In this document: positions 1 through 13,549 of the stretch, one piece after another
Layout of the letters: each line of letters starts with the position of its first letter
Position numbering within the stretch: position 1 is the stretch's first letter
NCBI GenBank assembly: GCA_025667525.1
Contig: CM046879.1
Coordinates: 360,920,639-360,984,638 of the forward strand
Length of the DNA stretch: 64,000 nt
Direction of reading: 5' to 3'
Origin: Glebionis coronaria
Lineage: Eukaryota; Streptophyta; Magnoliopsida; Asterales; Asteraceae
The notes under the pieces: model-generated
Databases searched by the model: none
Seen by the model: the letters and a program-made list of their open reading frames with translations, nothing else
What the model was told of the DNA's origin: nothing
Made by a program: the position numbers and the translations under genes

Positions 1-2439
1 CATCCTCTTGTTATTTTTTTATTATGTAATCATGTATTTTATTTCCTATTGTATATGTTTATGATGATTATATGATGATAAAAGTATTGTGTGGGGATTT
101 GGTGTTGATAAACATGCTTAAAAAGGTGAAAAACTATAAGAAACAAGGCTAAAATCTTGCTTAAAAATGATGGCTGTATAAAACAGTAAAGAAACGTATC
201 ATGAACTGATAAAATGATGAAGTAGAATTTATATACAGTAAGCTATGATTCTTGTACACATGTGAGAGTTGGCCATGCAATGGAATCATTGTAATGAGTG
301 AGATATGATCAAAACAAGTTTAAGGTACAAATCTGAGTTCACTGTTTTGGACGAATTTTAGAAAATACTTAGAAGATGATTCAACAGTAGCTATAGTAGA
401 GCTAAATGGAGCACATATCATGTAGTTTATGTGATAAAAATTTGAGCTTCTATCTCCATATAGAACTCTAGATATGGCAGTTTTGGTGAATATGAAAATA
501 AAAATCAGATTTTGGAAATTAAAGTATAATAGTATTATATAAGCACTCAAATAAAAATAGTATAAAATGTGAATTAAAACCCACTAACTTATATAATACA
601 TTTATATAAATATGTATAAGGATAAATAAATGGACATTTTATAACAATGGTAGTTTGATAAGTTTTATAAGTTATAAAACTATAAACATGATTTATACGA
701 CTTTTTCGGCTATTACCGTAAAATTAACGTTTTTGTTAAATAAAACTTAGACGGTTGGACCCGTCTAATGTAAACTTTTATAAAATTTATATACTGATAT
801 ATAAACATGTATAACAAGTAAAAACCGATAAAACCCGAACTATATAACATACGGACATTAACGGACTAAATTAACGTTATTGGACTAATAATTGGACTAA
901 ATAAGATAAACACTTATAAAAAGAACTTATTGGGCTTAACCCATTTGGGCCCAACTTGTAAAGTTTAAATACTGATAATATAAGTGTAAAATGGATTAAA
1001 ATAAGTTAATAAACTTATAATAGGCTTATTGGACCTAAAACACGTAAATAGGTGAAACTAGTAAACTAGTATAAACGTTACCGACACATAACACAAAAAT
1101 GAGTAAATGAGGATATGTAAACCCACTTGATCATCATATATATATATATAATCATCATATGTATACATAACTGTTATTTTTATAAAGTCATTGGACATGA
1201 GTCTAAGACGAGTATTATTTGTCTAGGTTTTCGTGATTGAAGCACGTACCGTACGTCCGAATTGCCGATAACCCGCCTTCCCACATCAACGTGAGTTCAT
1301 AGCCTCGCACTATTTTAAATGTTTTTATGAAATGTTTTATAAACCCGCGAGGGAGATAACATGTTAGTTTTTATTAAATAGGACACCATTTGTCCCGATT
1401 GTTTGTTTATTGATTTTGGACCCGAATGATTGAATGACCCGATTGTATGACCCGATAAATGATTAAAGGACCCGATAGATGAAAATTAAATGGATTATTA
1501 AAGTTAGGTTATGTCACTAAAAGTCCCATTAGCATGAATTGTGAACTACCGGCATTTGGTAGACGCTTATGCATTTAATAGTACTATTTGGGGACGATCA
1601 CCCCAGTTCGCGCCTTGACGGTTGATCCCCGTCGTGCCACATTGATTGGTAAGCGAATTTATGTATGAGAAGATTTCCATAGCGTGACCTTTGTGACGAC
1701 ACGCTACTTTAGATGGGCAAAATTGAGTATCGGGTTAGCTACCCGTTGTTGTTTTAGTAAGGTAACAATGTCATGCGGCTTATAATAATCCGACTAACGA
1801 AATACTACTAGACGCTCCGAATTACGATGTATTGCCTGACTAGCAATACAGGGTCATACTATTGATATTATGTTTGTGTTTTGGTTTTCATAACCATACT
1901 CATATAACGGTTTTTATTTTTATACAACGTCATAAGACGTATTGTATGATGTTTTTACGACATTGGCTCGTAATGATTTTTAAGGCAAACGCCTATATTA
2001 TGATTTTGATAAAGATTTGTATAAAATCACTTTGGCTATTTTATGGCCTATTAAAATGATTTGTACAAAAATGATTTTCAGTAATAATTTTATACTGATA
2101 TTATATTGATGGATTTTATTAAACTCTATGAATTCACTCGGCGTTATCGCTGACCTTTTCTTTTAACATGTTTTATCTCAGGTACTTGAAGGTAATTCTC
2201 GGGAAGATGACAAGAATTCATGGCCCGCACTTAAACAATATTTTCCATTCAAATGTTTGTAAAACCTGTATTAAATATAATGACTTGGGACCTATGTAAC
2301 TTTGATATTTATGAATGGAAATGCTTTATTAATAAACGACGTGATTTTTATGCGTTGTCTATGATGTGAGTAATGTGCTATCCCGTAACACCAACTAGTC
2401 TTCCGCTGTATTGAGTTGTATAAATTTGGGGGTGTTACA
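1..2439 (+). repeat. Element A 5' LTR (partial, 3' portion)
   Basis: Position 1 aligns with 8983 in the right LTR and the match runs to 2439, where the LTR ends GGGTGTTACA. The first ~1.05 kb of the LTR lies upstream of the window. By eye I count roughly twenty substitutions and about five small indels against 8983-11416, so the two LTRs are about 99% identical. No coding region inside it is supported; short ORFs recur in both copies only because the LTRs are copies. Confidence 0.9.
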
Positions 2440-2442
2440 GTT

Positions 2443-2454
2443 TGGTATCAGAGC
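2443..2454 (+). other. Element A primer-binding site (tRNA-iMet)
   Basis: TGGTATCAGAGC starts three bases after the LTR end at 2439. It is complementary to the 3' end of initiator methionine tRNA, the usual primer of plant chromoviruses and copia elements. It primes minus-strand DNA synthesis. Confidence 0.9.
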
Positions 2455-5099
2455 TCTCGTTATAGAGAACGAAAGATTTTTAAAACTAAGGTTTTGAATA
2501 AAACATTTCAAAATCTTTTAACTATAAACATTTTTCTAAAAATGTCTAAAAATCTTTTGACTATAACGATGCCGAAGAATTCCCGAGTTACCGACAAGGC
2601 CAGACTGAGAAGTGTTATTTTAATATATATATATAACTTGGATTATATATATATATACATATGATGTAAATTGATTACATGATTGTTTGATGATTATTTT
2701 GATATTTATACGCGGTATTTATACGACGTAGATTGTCACAAGAAACCCTAAATCCCCTAGTAAATTAATCGAAGCTATTCTCGTAGGAATTCTAGCTATC
2801 CTAGATCTAAACCAAGTTGTGGATATTTATGATCCCAACAAATGGTTGATAGTCGTAGAAATGTAGATAGTAGTTGATTGTGATATTGAAAAAGAATTGG
2901 CGAGATTAAATCTGATATCGATGTCATGACGATCTTTCCTTATAAAGTGGAGTTTGACAAAACGTTATCACCTGGAAAGATGTCATCTGATTCGTTGTCA
3001 CCCAATTCTTAAATTTGAAATCGAAAGGGTGAATGTTGCACTTGAGGCTGTCATTGGAACCATTACCCAAAAGCCTCATGCCACTAGTACCTTTCCGAGA
3101 AGTCTAGTTGAATGATCAAGTCATTTCATATTAATGACTCATTTGATAATTGTTGTTGTAAGAGCTATAGGATTGGAAATTAAGTGTTGATCACATCGAG
3201 CTTTTATTGCCCTATTAAGGTGTAAGAATAAGGATGAAAGTATTGGAGAATGAGCTAGAATATCACATTGAGTATAAAATTGGTTGGAACTTGAATGAAG
3301 TAAAATTTAACCCGTATGGAAAATGAGATTATTAAGAGGAAGTAGTTAAGTTCTTTGATTGAATTATAAGGTTTAAATGATTGTTAGTTCGTGTTAAGGG
3401 TTGTTCCTATACCATTGTCCAATGACGAGGATGCCCAGTGTCCAACAAATAAATTGAAGAAATCTTCTTCTGAAATTGGGACCAATGGATCTTCCGGGAC
3501 AGGTAGGACACCTAATGACTCTTGTAGATTAGTATTCATTGTGGTATCTTTTAAAAATAATCCCTAACTTAACTGAGATATCAGTTGGTAGGATGAGTTC
3601 TGAGAATTGTATGACATAGTGACACGTAATGTGTTACGGTACAATTTTGACTTGTTTGTGATTAATGAAAAGACTACCTTTGATTGCTAAATCCTACATG
3701 TATCGATGTTATCTATCTTTTATTTGCTTCATCCTAATGTTCGCATTAGTGATGCAACCATTGAACAAGTACTCATCTTGATTTGAGTTACGTTGTGAAT
3801 CATTCTTCGTGAATGCCATCGAAGTCATGAACCTCATGATTAATTGGCTAAGCTCATTTCCTATCATATTGTAGTTAAGTTCTTGGTAAACAACTCTTCG
3901 TCACTCTTTTGCAGATCACACATTGTTTTATAAAGTTAAAACGGTATCCTTTGAGAAAAATTGAATTTTCATCACTATAAAGATTATTCATAGTGAGATT
4001 TATAAGTGATTGTTATTGAAATGAAGCTGTTATAAAACACTTTGGAAAACCTAATTGTTTTCATAACAAAGAAAATCTTTGTAAATTTATTTTGATTCTT
4101 ATCTAAGAATTAAGCATGAAAATGTTTTTATTATAAACATGATGATAAAGTTTTGACGAACTGAGTATTGCATCGTTAATCTTGAAATTGTATATAGTTA
4201 CGCGCCTACATACAATTTGGAATGGACCATGCAAGGCTGATTAGTAGTCACCATAAAATTAATGAATGAACACTACATTTTCTTTGAAGATTGTGAAAGA
4301 TTAAATCTTATGAGATCTGCAAGAAGTGAAAAATAAGGACATAATGTTAGGGACACCTACATATGTGCCTGTAGCATCTATTCTTCTGAGTCGAATTTAC
4401 TCATCTGTGGAAATTGTCTTATTTGACAATTGACAATTCTTTCTTGTCCAATTCTCCCGTAGTGAGATTCTTAGGAAAAGTATTTGATTATCGAGTGTTG
4501 ATACCCGACTGGATGTATCGACGTTCATATCCTTTCTTTTGATTAGATTTCACATTTGAATGACCTGGGTAACGATCCGAGGAGCTTTCGAATGCGTACT
4601 CAAATTATGAAAACATGGGATATATTCATATTCATTAAATGTTTTCGTCTGCATCTGATTTGAAATTCTCTCGTGCAGATTATGCGTTGACCTTACTCTT
4701 TTAATAGTAGTTGTGTATCCTAATATCCCTGAAATTGTGAAGGATTATGAATTATTATTAGCCTTTTGAGAAGTTCACATCTTATCGACGGCAATGCAAC
4801 TGGAAGGTTGATAGTGCCAGTAGAATAGATTGATTGATTATGACATGACGACATTGTCTTAATTGATGGGAACTCGAGTAGAATTCCCCTAAAAGATAAG
4901 ATGTTGATTATCAAAAGTGATCTAAATAATTCTTGATGGATGACCATATCCTGCATTTAGACTTAAAACTATACCGTGTATGGTTGTGAACTAGTTATAG
5001 ATATTATAATCTAGAAAGAACCTAATATGAATTTATTAAAAGATGATAATATTATCTGAAGCTTTAGTAAGTATTTGTTGGTGAATTACCTAGACTTTC
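2455..5099 (+). pseudogene. Element A decayed gag-protease region
   Basis: By position this stretch should encode Gag and the aspartic protease. I find no reading frame longer than about 80 residues and no readable zinc knuckle or DSG/DTG motif. It is AT-rich with stops in every frame. The assignment rests only on lying between the primer site and the RT remnant. Confidence 0.5.
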
Positions 5100-5640
5100 G
5101 CCATTAAGGCAAGTTGAAATTGGTATTGATTATATTCCCGGTGCTGCACTTGTGGCATGTGCACTGTACGCCAGCACCATCTGAATTTAAGGAGTTACCG
5201 TACAACTGAGAGAGTTGTCGGAGAAAGATTTTATTCTACCAAGCCTGTCATCATGAAGAGCTATGGTGTTATCATTCCTTATATTTATAGATTATTGTGA
5301 CTGAGTAAATTGACAATCGAAAGCGATATCCATAACTCGAAATGGAAGATTTGTTCGATCATTTACAAGGTTTTAGTGTATGTTTTAAAGATTTGATCCA
5401 TGGCATGGTTATCATCAAACTTCGCATCTGCGAAAAAGATTATCTATTCCAATCACTACATCCGGTACTTGTAATGAACATTATGAGTTCCACGTGATGT
5501 CGTTTGGATTGACCAATGCACATGTAGCATTCATAAATTTGGTGAATCACGTGTGTAGGTTGTAAATTGATAAATTCATGCTCGTGATCATTAAGGACTA
5601 TATGTTTGTTTATAAGAATAATAATGAGTTAATAATTAGT
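5100..5640 (+). pseudogene. Element A reverse transcriptase remnant
   Basis: Across broken frames the plus strand still reads gypsy RT landmarks. Around 5110-5260 is a segment resembling the chromovirus RT start (VEIGIDYIPGA, then KELPVQLRELSEKDFILPS in another frame). Around 5405-5540 is GYHQTSHLRK followed by HYEFHVMSFGLTNAHVAF, matching the family pattern GYHQ...YEF.VMPFGLTNAP..F. The catalytic region around 5580-5605 reads VIIKDYM where the family has a D-D pair, so the active site is lost. Stops and frameshifts make it non-functional. The RT identity is secure; the exact edges are not. Confidence 0.75.
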
Positions 5641-6837
5641 TATAAATTGCCCTGAATTGGCTAAACAATAAAAACCTGTACCTTGAATAATTAACACGTG
5701 ATTAAAGACTTGAACCTTTACATGATTTAACCGTGTGATTAATAGATAATGGAAGCTATATTGACTTTTCAAAGATTAGAACCATTAACGCTTAGGGATT
5801 AAAAACTTAATCCTTTACATAAAATGACTGTTGGATTAATAATGGTAAGATGTATGCATATAGACTCTTCAAAAATTAAGAGCCCTTTTAAGACTTTGGA
5901 TTTTACCAAAAAGAAATGGAAATATGTTTTGACAAATGTTTTAACAAAGGATTTTAAAGGGATTATTCCCTTCTACACAAACCATTTAACTAAACTTCTG
6001 TTTAGGGGTAAATGTTTGTGTATATCTCAAGATAACCTAAAAAGGATTGAGGAAACCATTTAAACCATGACTTAAAATTTGAAACGATAATTTTTGCTTT
6101 TCAACTAAGAAAATTTTGACCAAAGTGTAACCAAAGATTTTTCAAACATTTACGGATCTTATTAGATATTTTCGATAAATCAACAAAAATCTTGTTAATT
6201 AAATTCAAATTTATTTTGAACATTTTATATAATTGGTCGAACTAAGAAATTTAAAACTTTTACGCTTCATAAAAATTAACTAATAATTATTTAATTAATT
6301 ATAATAATTATAGACGCTTTAGACGACGGATTGAGAAAAACGGATAAAAATGATAGTTGAGAAGAAATTAAACTCAGAAAATGTGAAGAAATAATTTTTG
6401 AATAAATACGGTTATGATATTTATTTCATCAGGAAAGTGAACGTAATTACTGACACATTATGTATAAAAGATAAAGAACCAATTAGGACATGCTCCTTAA
6501 TAATGAAGGTGCAAAATAAATTGCCAAACGATATAAAAATAAACAATGTTTGTGAAAAGGATAATATAAATAGTGAAAGGTTTTCACGGCTAATGTGAAC
6601 CATTATAATTGAGAAACCGATAGCGTTAAAAATATAAAAGGCCACTTGTGGTTGCCTAAATATGGAAATTTAGAGATTTAGTCATGTTGGAATCTCATAA
6701 GATTAAGTATTCTATTCATGCCATTTCTGATTTAGTGTATCTTTATCTGAAGAAGTTGTACTGATGGCAAATTATGAAGGCAGACATCGCCTCATACATT
6801 AGTAAACGTCCAACTATTGCAAAGGTCATCATCTGAA
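5641..6837 (+). pseudogene. Element A region between RT and integrase (expected RNase H)
   Basis: RNase H and the integrase N-terminal zinc domain should lie here, but no motif is readable and stops are dense. The one notable item is a 19-base copy at 5998-6016 of the purine-rich sequence found next to the 3' LTR (7916-7934). Confidence 0.4.
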
Positions 6838-7180
6838 TTTGATTCGATTTGGGTCATCGTCGACAGACTGACCAAATCTGCTAATATCATTCCTATTAAT
6901 GATAGATTCTCGATGAAGAAATTGACTCTTTGTATTTAAAGGAGTTGTGTAAACATAGTGTGCCTGTACCGACCATCTCTATCAAGATCCTCGCTTCTCA
7001 TCGAATTTCTATAGATTTGCTCAGAAGTCTATTAGAACGAACCTTGATGAGAGTACTGTTTACCACCCCAATCGAAGGGATGAGGTAAAGTAATGATACA
7101 AAACACTAGAAGTCTTGTTTTATGCTTGAATGATTGACCTTTGGCAATAAACCGTATAATCATTTTCCTTTGGAGAGATT
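6838..7180 (+). pseudogene. Element A integrase core remnant
   Basis: Around 6845-6900 the plus strand reads DSIWVIVDRLTKSANIIPI, a close match to the chromovirus integrase core segment with the first catalytic Asp within WVIVDRLTKSA. A stop follows at ~6938. At 7030-7080 a second fragment reads ESTVYHPNRRDEVK, matching the STAYHPQTDGQ(S/T)E region, where the final catalytic Glu would be. The spacing fits one integrase core with several disabling changes. Confidence 0.75.
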
Positions 7181-7915
7181 ATCATTGAAAACTATCGTAT
7201 TAGGATCGAGATCGAATCTTGTGAGGATATAAATTAGAGCATCCGTAAGCAGGAGTTGAGATGAAGACACCCGACATACACCCATTGTGAGTTGGACATG
7301 TCTTTAGGTTTAAGGTTTCCTATGATGGCGAACCTAACCTTACAAAATACTCGACCCGCGAGACCTGAAATGATTGTCGAAATTAGGATCTGATTATTGA
7401 CTGTCGGTAGTAGGCAGGAGGTTATGTGAATATGAAATGTAGATCTTGAAGTGCCAGATGGGTAGCGAAGTTATGCCAAAAATTTTAATCATGAAAAATG
7501 AATAGATGATCGGAAAGATCATGGGATATAAGTCCCCGTTGTATGGGACCATTGAGATGATGTAAAAGATTGGTTTGAAAGGCATATAAGATGGATATAC
7601 CCTAGGACTTCAAGAGATGCGTGAATTATGTTTCGTATATCGAACTTGATAAAATATCTATCAAGTAAAAATCTGAATTCTTCTTGATAAAGCTCAGATC
7701 GGCGAAAAGTTGCATTCATCAAAAACCCGTGAACATCATGGATAGAGAAAGTAAGTCAACATTAAGCCTGATCTTATTCTCGTAGTTATGTTTGGTGAAA
7801 CTCGCTTATTGTAATGAATTACACTTGTGAGAAAAGACCGAATGTGGAGGAAATACCCACATGGCTTTAACTCTATAAGAAGCGAGTAGTAAGATGATCT
7901 TTGAGGACAAAGATC
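7181..7915 (+). pseudogene. Element A pol 3' end, decayed
   Basis: This is the stretch between the integrase core and the 3' LTR, where a chromovirus would encode the integrase C-terminus and chromodomain. A weak trace of the conserved R.VGP.KI region can be argued near 7485-7570, but no chromodomain is readable. Frames are closed by many stops. Confidence 0.4.
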
Positions 7916-7933
7916 CTGTTTAGGGGTAAATGT
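7916..7933 (+). other. Element A polypurine tract region
   Basis: CTGTTTAGGGGTAAATGT directly abuts the 3' LTR start TGTGACA at 7934, the position of a plus-strand primer. It is a weak purine tract (AGGGGTAAA) and is also found once inside the element at 5998. Confidence 0.65.
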
Positions 7934-10900
7934 TGTGACAATCCGTCAATTTATGGTTGATATTTTATTCTCAATATTTGTTTGAAAACATTATTTTAAT
8001 GTTATATTATGAACTCACTTATTTTTGGGGAGCAATTTGGATTTACGTCTTGAAGTAGTAGCGACTACGTCTAAACCGAAGGATTCTACGTTACGTGCTT
8101 ACGTTTACATACATCATTTTTGGTGACAGTCTGACATTTCAGAAAATAAATTTATCCGTGAATATTATTTTGAGATTTTAAATTTGTGTTGGTTCATAAA
8201 CTCACAAATTTACGAGAAGAGATTAGGACTTACGTGAATAATTTAACGTCCTTTACGACTAAACCGGAAACCTTAGGATTTCGTATTTATGTTTTCGAAC
8301 TCCGTTTTTGATGAGACAATTTTTATAATATTCGTTTTGTGCCGTTGATTCATAATTTATAAAAACGTTTTTCGTAAAACGACCCGAGGGCACGCAAATC
8401 AAGGAAACTAGAATCGAGGAGTACCCGTAAATAATTGGGGATGAGACAAAACCACTTTTGCCCCACCCCCAATATGGGATGGCAAAACTAGCTACCAACA
8501 CCCATGAGGTGTCAAAGCTTCACAAGGAAGCTTATACACTTGTAACTAGCTTAGCACTTAAGCTAAACTCACAACTACTCAACCTCAAAACTACACTCCA
8601 AAACCACTCACTACATTTGCAACTCATGCAAACCACCATTTTCCTCTCCTCCCTCTCTCTAAATTCGTCCTATATCCACCATAAACCACCCCTTTGATCA
8701 AAAATCTAGCCATGACCCAAGGCTATAATCAACATATGTTGATAACTATACAAAAAGATGAAGATTGGAGGTGATTTTAACACATAAAAAGGAGTTTTCA
8801 TGGAGGTCTTTGGGCTGATTTTCAAGAAGGAGTTTAGGGCTGATTTGTTGAAGGTGTCTTCATATCCTTGGTAATCTTGAAGGTGGTCTTGATATTTCAT
8901 AAGATTGGTTACCAAAACCAAGCCTTGTTCATCCAAAATCTCAACCTTTTCATCACTTTGGTGGTATAAAGATTGTCCTCCTCATCCTCTTGTTATTTTT
9001 TATTATGTAATCATGTATTTTATTTCCTATTGTATATGTTTATGATGATTATATGATGATAAAAGTATTGTGTGGGGATTTGGTGTTGATAAACATGCTT
9101 AAAAAGGTGAAAAACTATAAGAAACAAGGCTAAAATCTTGCTTAAAAATGATGGCTGTATAAAACAGTAAAGAAACGTATCATGAACAGATAAAATGATG
9201 AAGTAGAATTGATATACAGTAAGCTATGAGTCTTGTACACATGTGAGAGTTGTCCATGCAATGGAATCATTGTAATGAGTGAGATATGATCAAAACAAGT
9301 TTAAGGTACAAATCTGAGTTCACTGTTTTGGACGAATTTTAGAAAATACTTAGAAGATGATTCAACAGTAGCTATAGAAGAGTTAAATGGAGAAAATATC
9401 ATGTAGTTTATGTGATAAAAATTTGAGCTTCTATCCCCATATAGAACTCTAGATATGGCAGTTTTGGTGAATATGAAAATAAAAATCAGATTTTGGAAAT
9501 TAAAGTATAATAGTATTATATAAGCACTCAAATAAAAATAGTATAAAATGTGAATTAAAACCCACTAACTTATATAATACATTTATATAAATATGTATAA
9601 GGATAAATAAATGGACATTTTATAACAATGGTAGTTTGATAAGTTTTATAAGTTATAAAACTATAAACATGATTTATACGACTTTTTCGGCTATTACCGT
9701 AAAATTAACGTTTTTGTTAAATAAAACTTAGACGGTTGGACCCGTCTAATGTAAACTTTTATAAAATTTATATACTGATATATAAACATGTATAACAAGT
9801 AAAAACCGATAAAACCCGAACTATATAACATACGGACATTAACGGACTAAATTAACGTTATTGGACTAATAATTGGACTAAATAAGATAAACACTTATAA
9901 AAAGAACTTATTGGGCTTAACCCATTTGGGCCCAACTTATAAGTTTAAATACTGATAATATAAGTGTAAAATGGATTAAAATAAGTTAATAAACTTATAA
10001 TAGGCTTATTGGACCTAAAACACGTAAATAGGTGAAACTAGTAAACTAGTATAAACGTTACCGACACATAACACAAAAATGAGTAATGAGGATATGTAAA
10101 CCCACTTGATCATCATATATATATATAATCATCATATGTATACATAATTGTTATTTTTATAAAGTCATTGGACATGAGTCTAAGACGAGTATTATTTGTC
10201 TAGGTTTCCGTGATTGAAGCACGTACCGTACGTCCGAATTGCCGATAACCCGCCTTCCCACATCAACGTGAGTTCATAGCCTCGCACTCTTTTAAATGTT
10301 TTTATGAAATGTTTTATAAACCCGCGAGGGAGATAACATGTTAGTTTTTATTAAATAGGACACCATTTGTCCCGATTGTTTGTTTATTGATTTTGGACCC
10401 GAATGATTGAATGACCCGATTGTATGACCCGATAAATGATTAAAGGACCCGATAGATGAAAATTAAATGGATTATTAAAGTTAGGTTATGTCACTAAAAG
10501 TCCCATTAGCATGAATTGTGAACTACCGGTATTTGGTAGACGCTTATGCATTTAATAGTACTATTTGGGGACGATCACCCCAGTTCGCGCCTTGACGGTT
10601 GATCCCCGTCGTGCCACATTGATTGGTAAGCGAATTTATGTATGAGAAGATTTCCATAGCGTGACCTTTGTGACGACACGCTACTTTAGATGGGCAAAAT
10701 TGAGTATCGGGTTAGCTACCCGTTGTTGTTTTAGTAAGGTAACAATGTCATGCGGCTTATAATAATCCGACTAACGAAAAACTACTAGACGCTCCGAATT
10801 ACGATGTATTGCCTGACTAGAAATATAGGGTCATACTATTGATATTATGTTTGTGTTTTGGTTTTCATAACCATACTCATATAACGGTTTTTATTTTTAT

Positions 10901-11416
10901 ACAACGTCATAAGACGTATTGTATGATGTTTTTACGACATTGGCTCGTAATGATTTTTAAGGCAAACACCTATATTATGATTTTGATAAAGATTTGTATA
11001 AAATGACTTTGGCTATTTTACGGCCTATTAAAATGATTTGTACAAAAATGATTTTCAGTAATAATTTTATACTGATATTATATTGATGGATTTTATTAAA
11101 CTCTATGAATTCACTCGGCGTTATCGCTGACCTTTTCTTTTAACATGTTTTATCTCAGGTACTTGAAGGTAATTCTCGGGAAGATGACAAGAATTCATGG
11201 CCCGCACTTAAACAATATTTTCCATTCAAATGTTTGTAAAACCTGTATTAAATATAATGACTTGGGACCTATGTAACTTTGATATTTATGAATGGAAATG
11301 CTTTATTAATAAACGACGCGATTTTTATGTGTTGTCTATGATGTGAGTAATGTGCTATCCCGTAACACCAACTAGTCTTCCGCTGTATTGAGTTGTATAA
11401 ATTTGGGGGTGTTACA
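7934..11416 (+). repeat. Element A 3' LTR (complete, ~3.48 kb)
   Basis: It starts TGTGACA at 7934 (a start at 7931, TGTTGTG, is the alternative) and ends TGTTACA at 11416; these ends form a short imperfect inverted repeat. From 8983 onward it matches 1-2439. The first kilobase is present only in this copy. No coding function is supported. The right boundary is fixed by the break in the element B gag frame. Confidence 0.88.
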
Positions 11417-13549
11417 CAAGGCATAGCATTCTTCCATACATTGGATTACACAAGGGATCAAAAATTTACCGGGATCACCGACTTTTTGAGGTATGCGATT
11501 AAGATAAACCGATGAACAACTAGACAATTGATGCAATTTCTCCTTGTTGTTCAACATACTCTTAAAGTTAGCGGCAAATCGAGGCATCATGACCAAAGCA
11601 TCGGCGAAACTCACATTAAAGTGCAAATCACGAAACATTTTCATAAAAAGCTCAAATTGATAATTATCGCGCTCTTGTCGTTTCTCCTTCCTAAGTCTCG
11701 ATGGGTAAGGTAAGGGTGGTGTGGGTTGGGGCATAGGCATAGCCTTTGGAATCTCGGGTTCCAATGTTGGTAAAGGGTCAACCGTAGGTGTGGCATGAGC
11801 GGTACTTTGTGGGCTTGAGATATGCTCCTTTTCGACCACCACCTCGGGTTCTTCCTCAATTTCCTCCACCGTTGGAGTAATAGGTCGAGGAGTTGGTTCC
11901 TTAAGTGCCTTACCACTTCGTGTGGTAATCACTTTCATCTCTCCATTCGGGTTTGATATGGTGTTACTAGGTAAACTACCTGAAGTAGAGGCTTTGTTCC
12001 CCATGACCGCTTCTAAAATAGCATTAAGCTTAACATCTTGACTAGCGGCTTTTTGGTCAATCCTTTTTTCAAGCCTAGCATGACTTTGCTCAATTTTATT
12101 GTTTTGACCTCTAATTTGATTAGCAAAATCATTTTTCAACTCATTTCTCATGTTAACATTTTCCTTAACAAAATTAGCTAACTCCTTTGTGTTTTTAGCC
12201 GTTTCCCTAGCTTGACTAGCAAATTGCTCTTGAATGTTTTCCAAAATCTTATCATTTGCCGTAGCGTAATTCAAAAAGTCCATTGGAAGTTCTTTAGTGT
12301 AAACATTTTGAAGACCTTGACTTGTGTTTTGAAAATTACGGTTTTGGTTTTGGTTTTGCAATTGGCTACTACTTCCTTGATTCCCATAGTTGTTATTACC
12401 CTTGTAATTGTTTCTTTGATTGTTTTGGTAACCAACTTGATTTTTTCGATAATTGTTAGCATTTTGATTTGGTGGAAAACCCGGTGGAGTCAATTGATTA
12501 GTGCGGGTAACTTGACCGTTTTGGTTATAAGTTCCCGCGGCCGCGTAGGCACTCGAAGTGTTACCACCGTTGGTAATGCACTCGGAGTAATCGTGAGCTC
12601 CACCACAATACATACAAGAAACCTCAACCGCTTTAGCCGTAGCGGGAGTGGGTTGTTCACCAACTTTAAACTCAATTAACAATCCTTTAAGCTTATCAAA
12701 AATCTTGTTCTCCAAATTAGCCTCGATTTGGCAAGCATCAATGGTATGTGACAATGAAGGCGAAGGTGTAGACGAAGTCTTACGAACACTCGACGTGCTA
12801 CGAGGACTATAAACCTTAGACCTATTCTCAATGATTAACAATGCTTCCTCGACCGTTTTACACAAAAAATTACCACCCGCGGCGGCATTAAGATAATCAT
12901 GCTCATGATCGTTCAAGCCATTGTAAAACGTGTCAATTTGATGCAAGTCGGAAAACCCATGATGAGGACATTCGTGCAACATTTCCTTAAACCTATTCCA
13001 AGCCGTCGAAAAACTCTCATTATACTCTTGTGAAAACTTTGAAATCTTGTTTTTCAAATGCGTAGTCTTAGAGGGCGGAAAAAATTGGTTCACGAATTTT
13101 GAAACGAGATCCTTCGACGTCAATATAGAATTGGGTGGCTCTTTCTCTAACCAAATTTTTGCGGGCCCCGCTAAGGAATACGGAAAAAGCATCATCTTAA
13201 TCGAGTCGTTAGAGACGTCCTTAAACTTGCAAGTGGCGCTAAGACGATTAAATTGGCGAATGTGGTTGTGAGGGTTGTCCTTTTCGTCACCACGAAACTT
13301 GTTGTTTTGAATTATGGACAACAAACCCGTCTTAACCTCAAAATTCTACGCAAGGATAGCGGGAATCACAATCTCTTCTCCATAACCCTCGGTGGGTGCT
13401 TGAAGCAACTCCATCATAGTTCGATTAGCCATGGGTGCTTCTTTCTCTACGATGGGTTCGACAATGGGAGATCCTTCACTAGAAGATGTTTGGTTTCCTT
13501 CCTTTTGACGACGTTTACGTGCACGTCTTGCTTTGGAGCGAGTTTGCAT
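11417..13549 (-). pseudogene. Element B gag and start of protease, interrupted by a stop and by element A
   Basis: The start is ATG at 13549 (MQTRSK...); an in-frame ATG at 13579 would add ten residues. One TAG at 13346-13348 breaks an otherwise single frame, and that frame stays open to the element A junction. Landmarks in order are a retrotransposon Gag domain (AKIWLEKEPPNSIL, then LVSKFVNQFFPP, near 13130-13180), the YNGL and AAAGG segments (near 12880-12930), a zinc-knuckle-like CMYCGGAHDYSEC (~12590-12630), a low-complexity Asn/Gln region, VITTRSGKAL (~11910), a Pro-rich linker, and DPGKFLIPC just before the protease. The last gypsy-derived residues end at 11417, before the expected DLGA protease motif; what follows is element A LTR. 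Element C has a relative with the same domain order. Confidence 0.85.

Larger units (their letters stand above)
1..11416 (+). mobile_element. Element A: Ty3/gypsy chromovirus-like (Tekay/Del type) LTR retrotransposon, 5' end outside window
   Basis: Two long direct repeats (1-2439 and 7934-11416) flank a 5.5 kb interior. A tRNA-iMet primer site follows the left repeat and a purine-rich tract precedes the right one. Remnants of RT (DNA 5100-5640) and integrase (6838-7180) lie in the order RT then integrase, which is the gypsy order. Long LTRs beginning TGTGACA and ending TGTTACA, with a TTGGTATCAGAGC primer site, fit the Tekay/Del chromovirus lineage. The insertion splits the gag-protease of element B at 11416/11417. 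The 5-bp target copy expected on the right is 11417-11421 (CAAGG); its partner lies upstream of the window. Confidence 0.85.

Noticed and set aside
8458..8697. Small plus-strand ORF of 79 residues
   Set aside because: It lies inside the A 3' LTR, has no homology to an element protein and reads low-complexity Leu/Ser sequence.
12212..12679. A 155-residue plus-strand ORF
   Set aside because: It is antisense to the B gag, over the Asn/Gln-rich region whose complement is rich in Val/Ile/Leu codons.
13346..13348. Programmed readthrough stop in the B gag
   Set aside because: It is early in gag, not at a gag-pol border, and the related C gag has Asp at the aligned site; a decay mutation is simpler.
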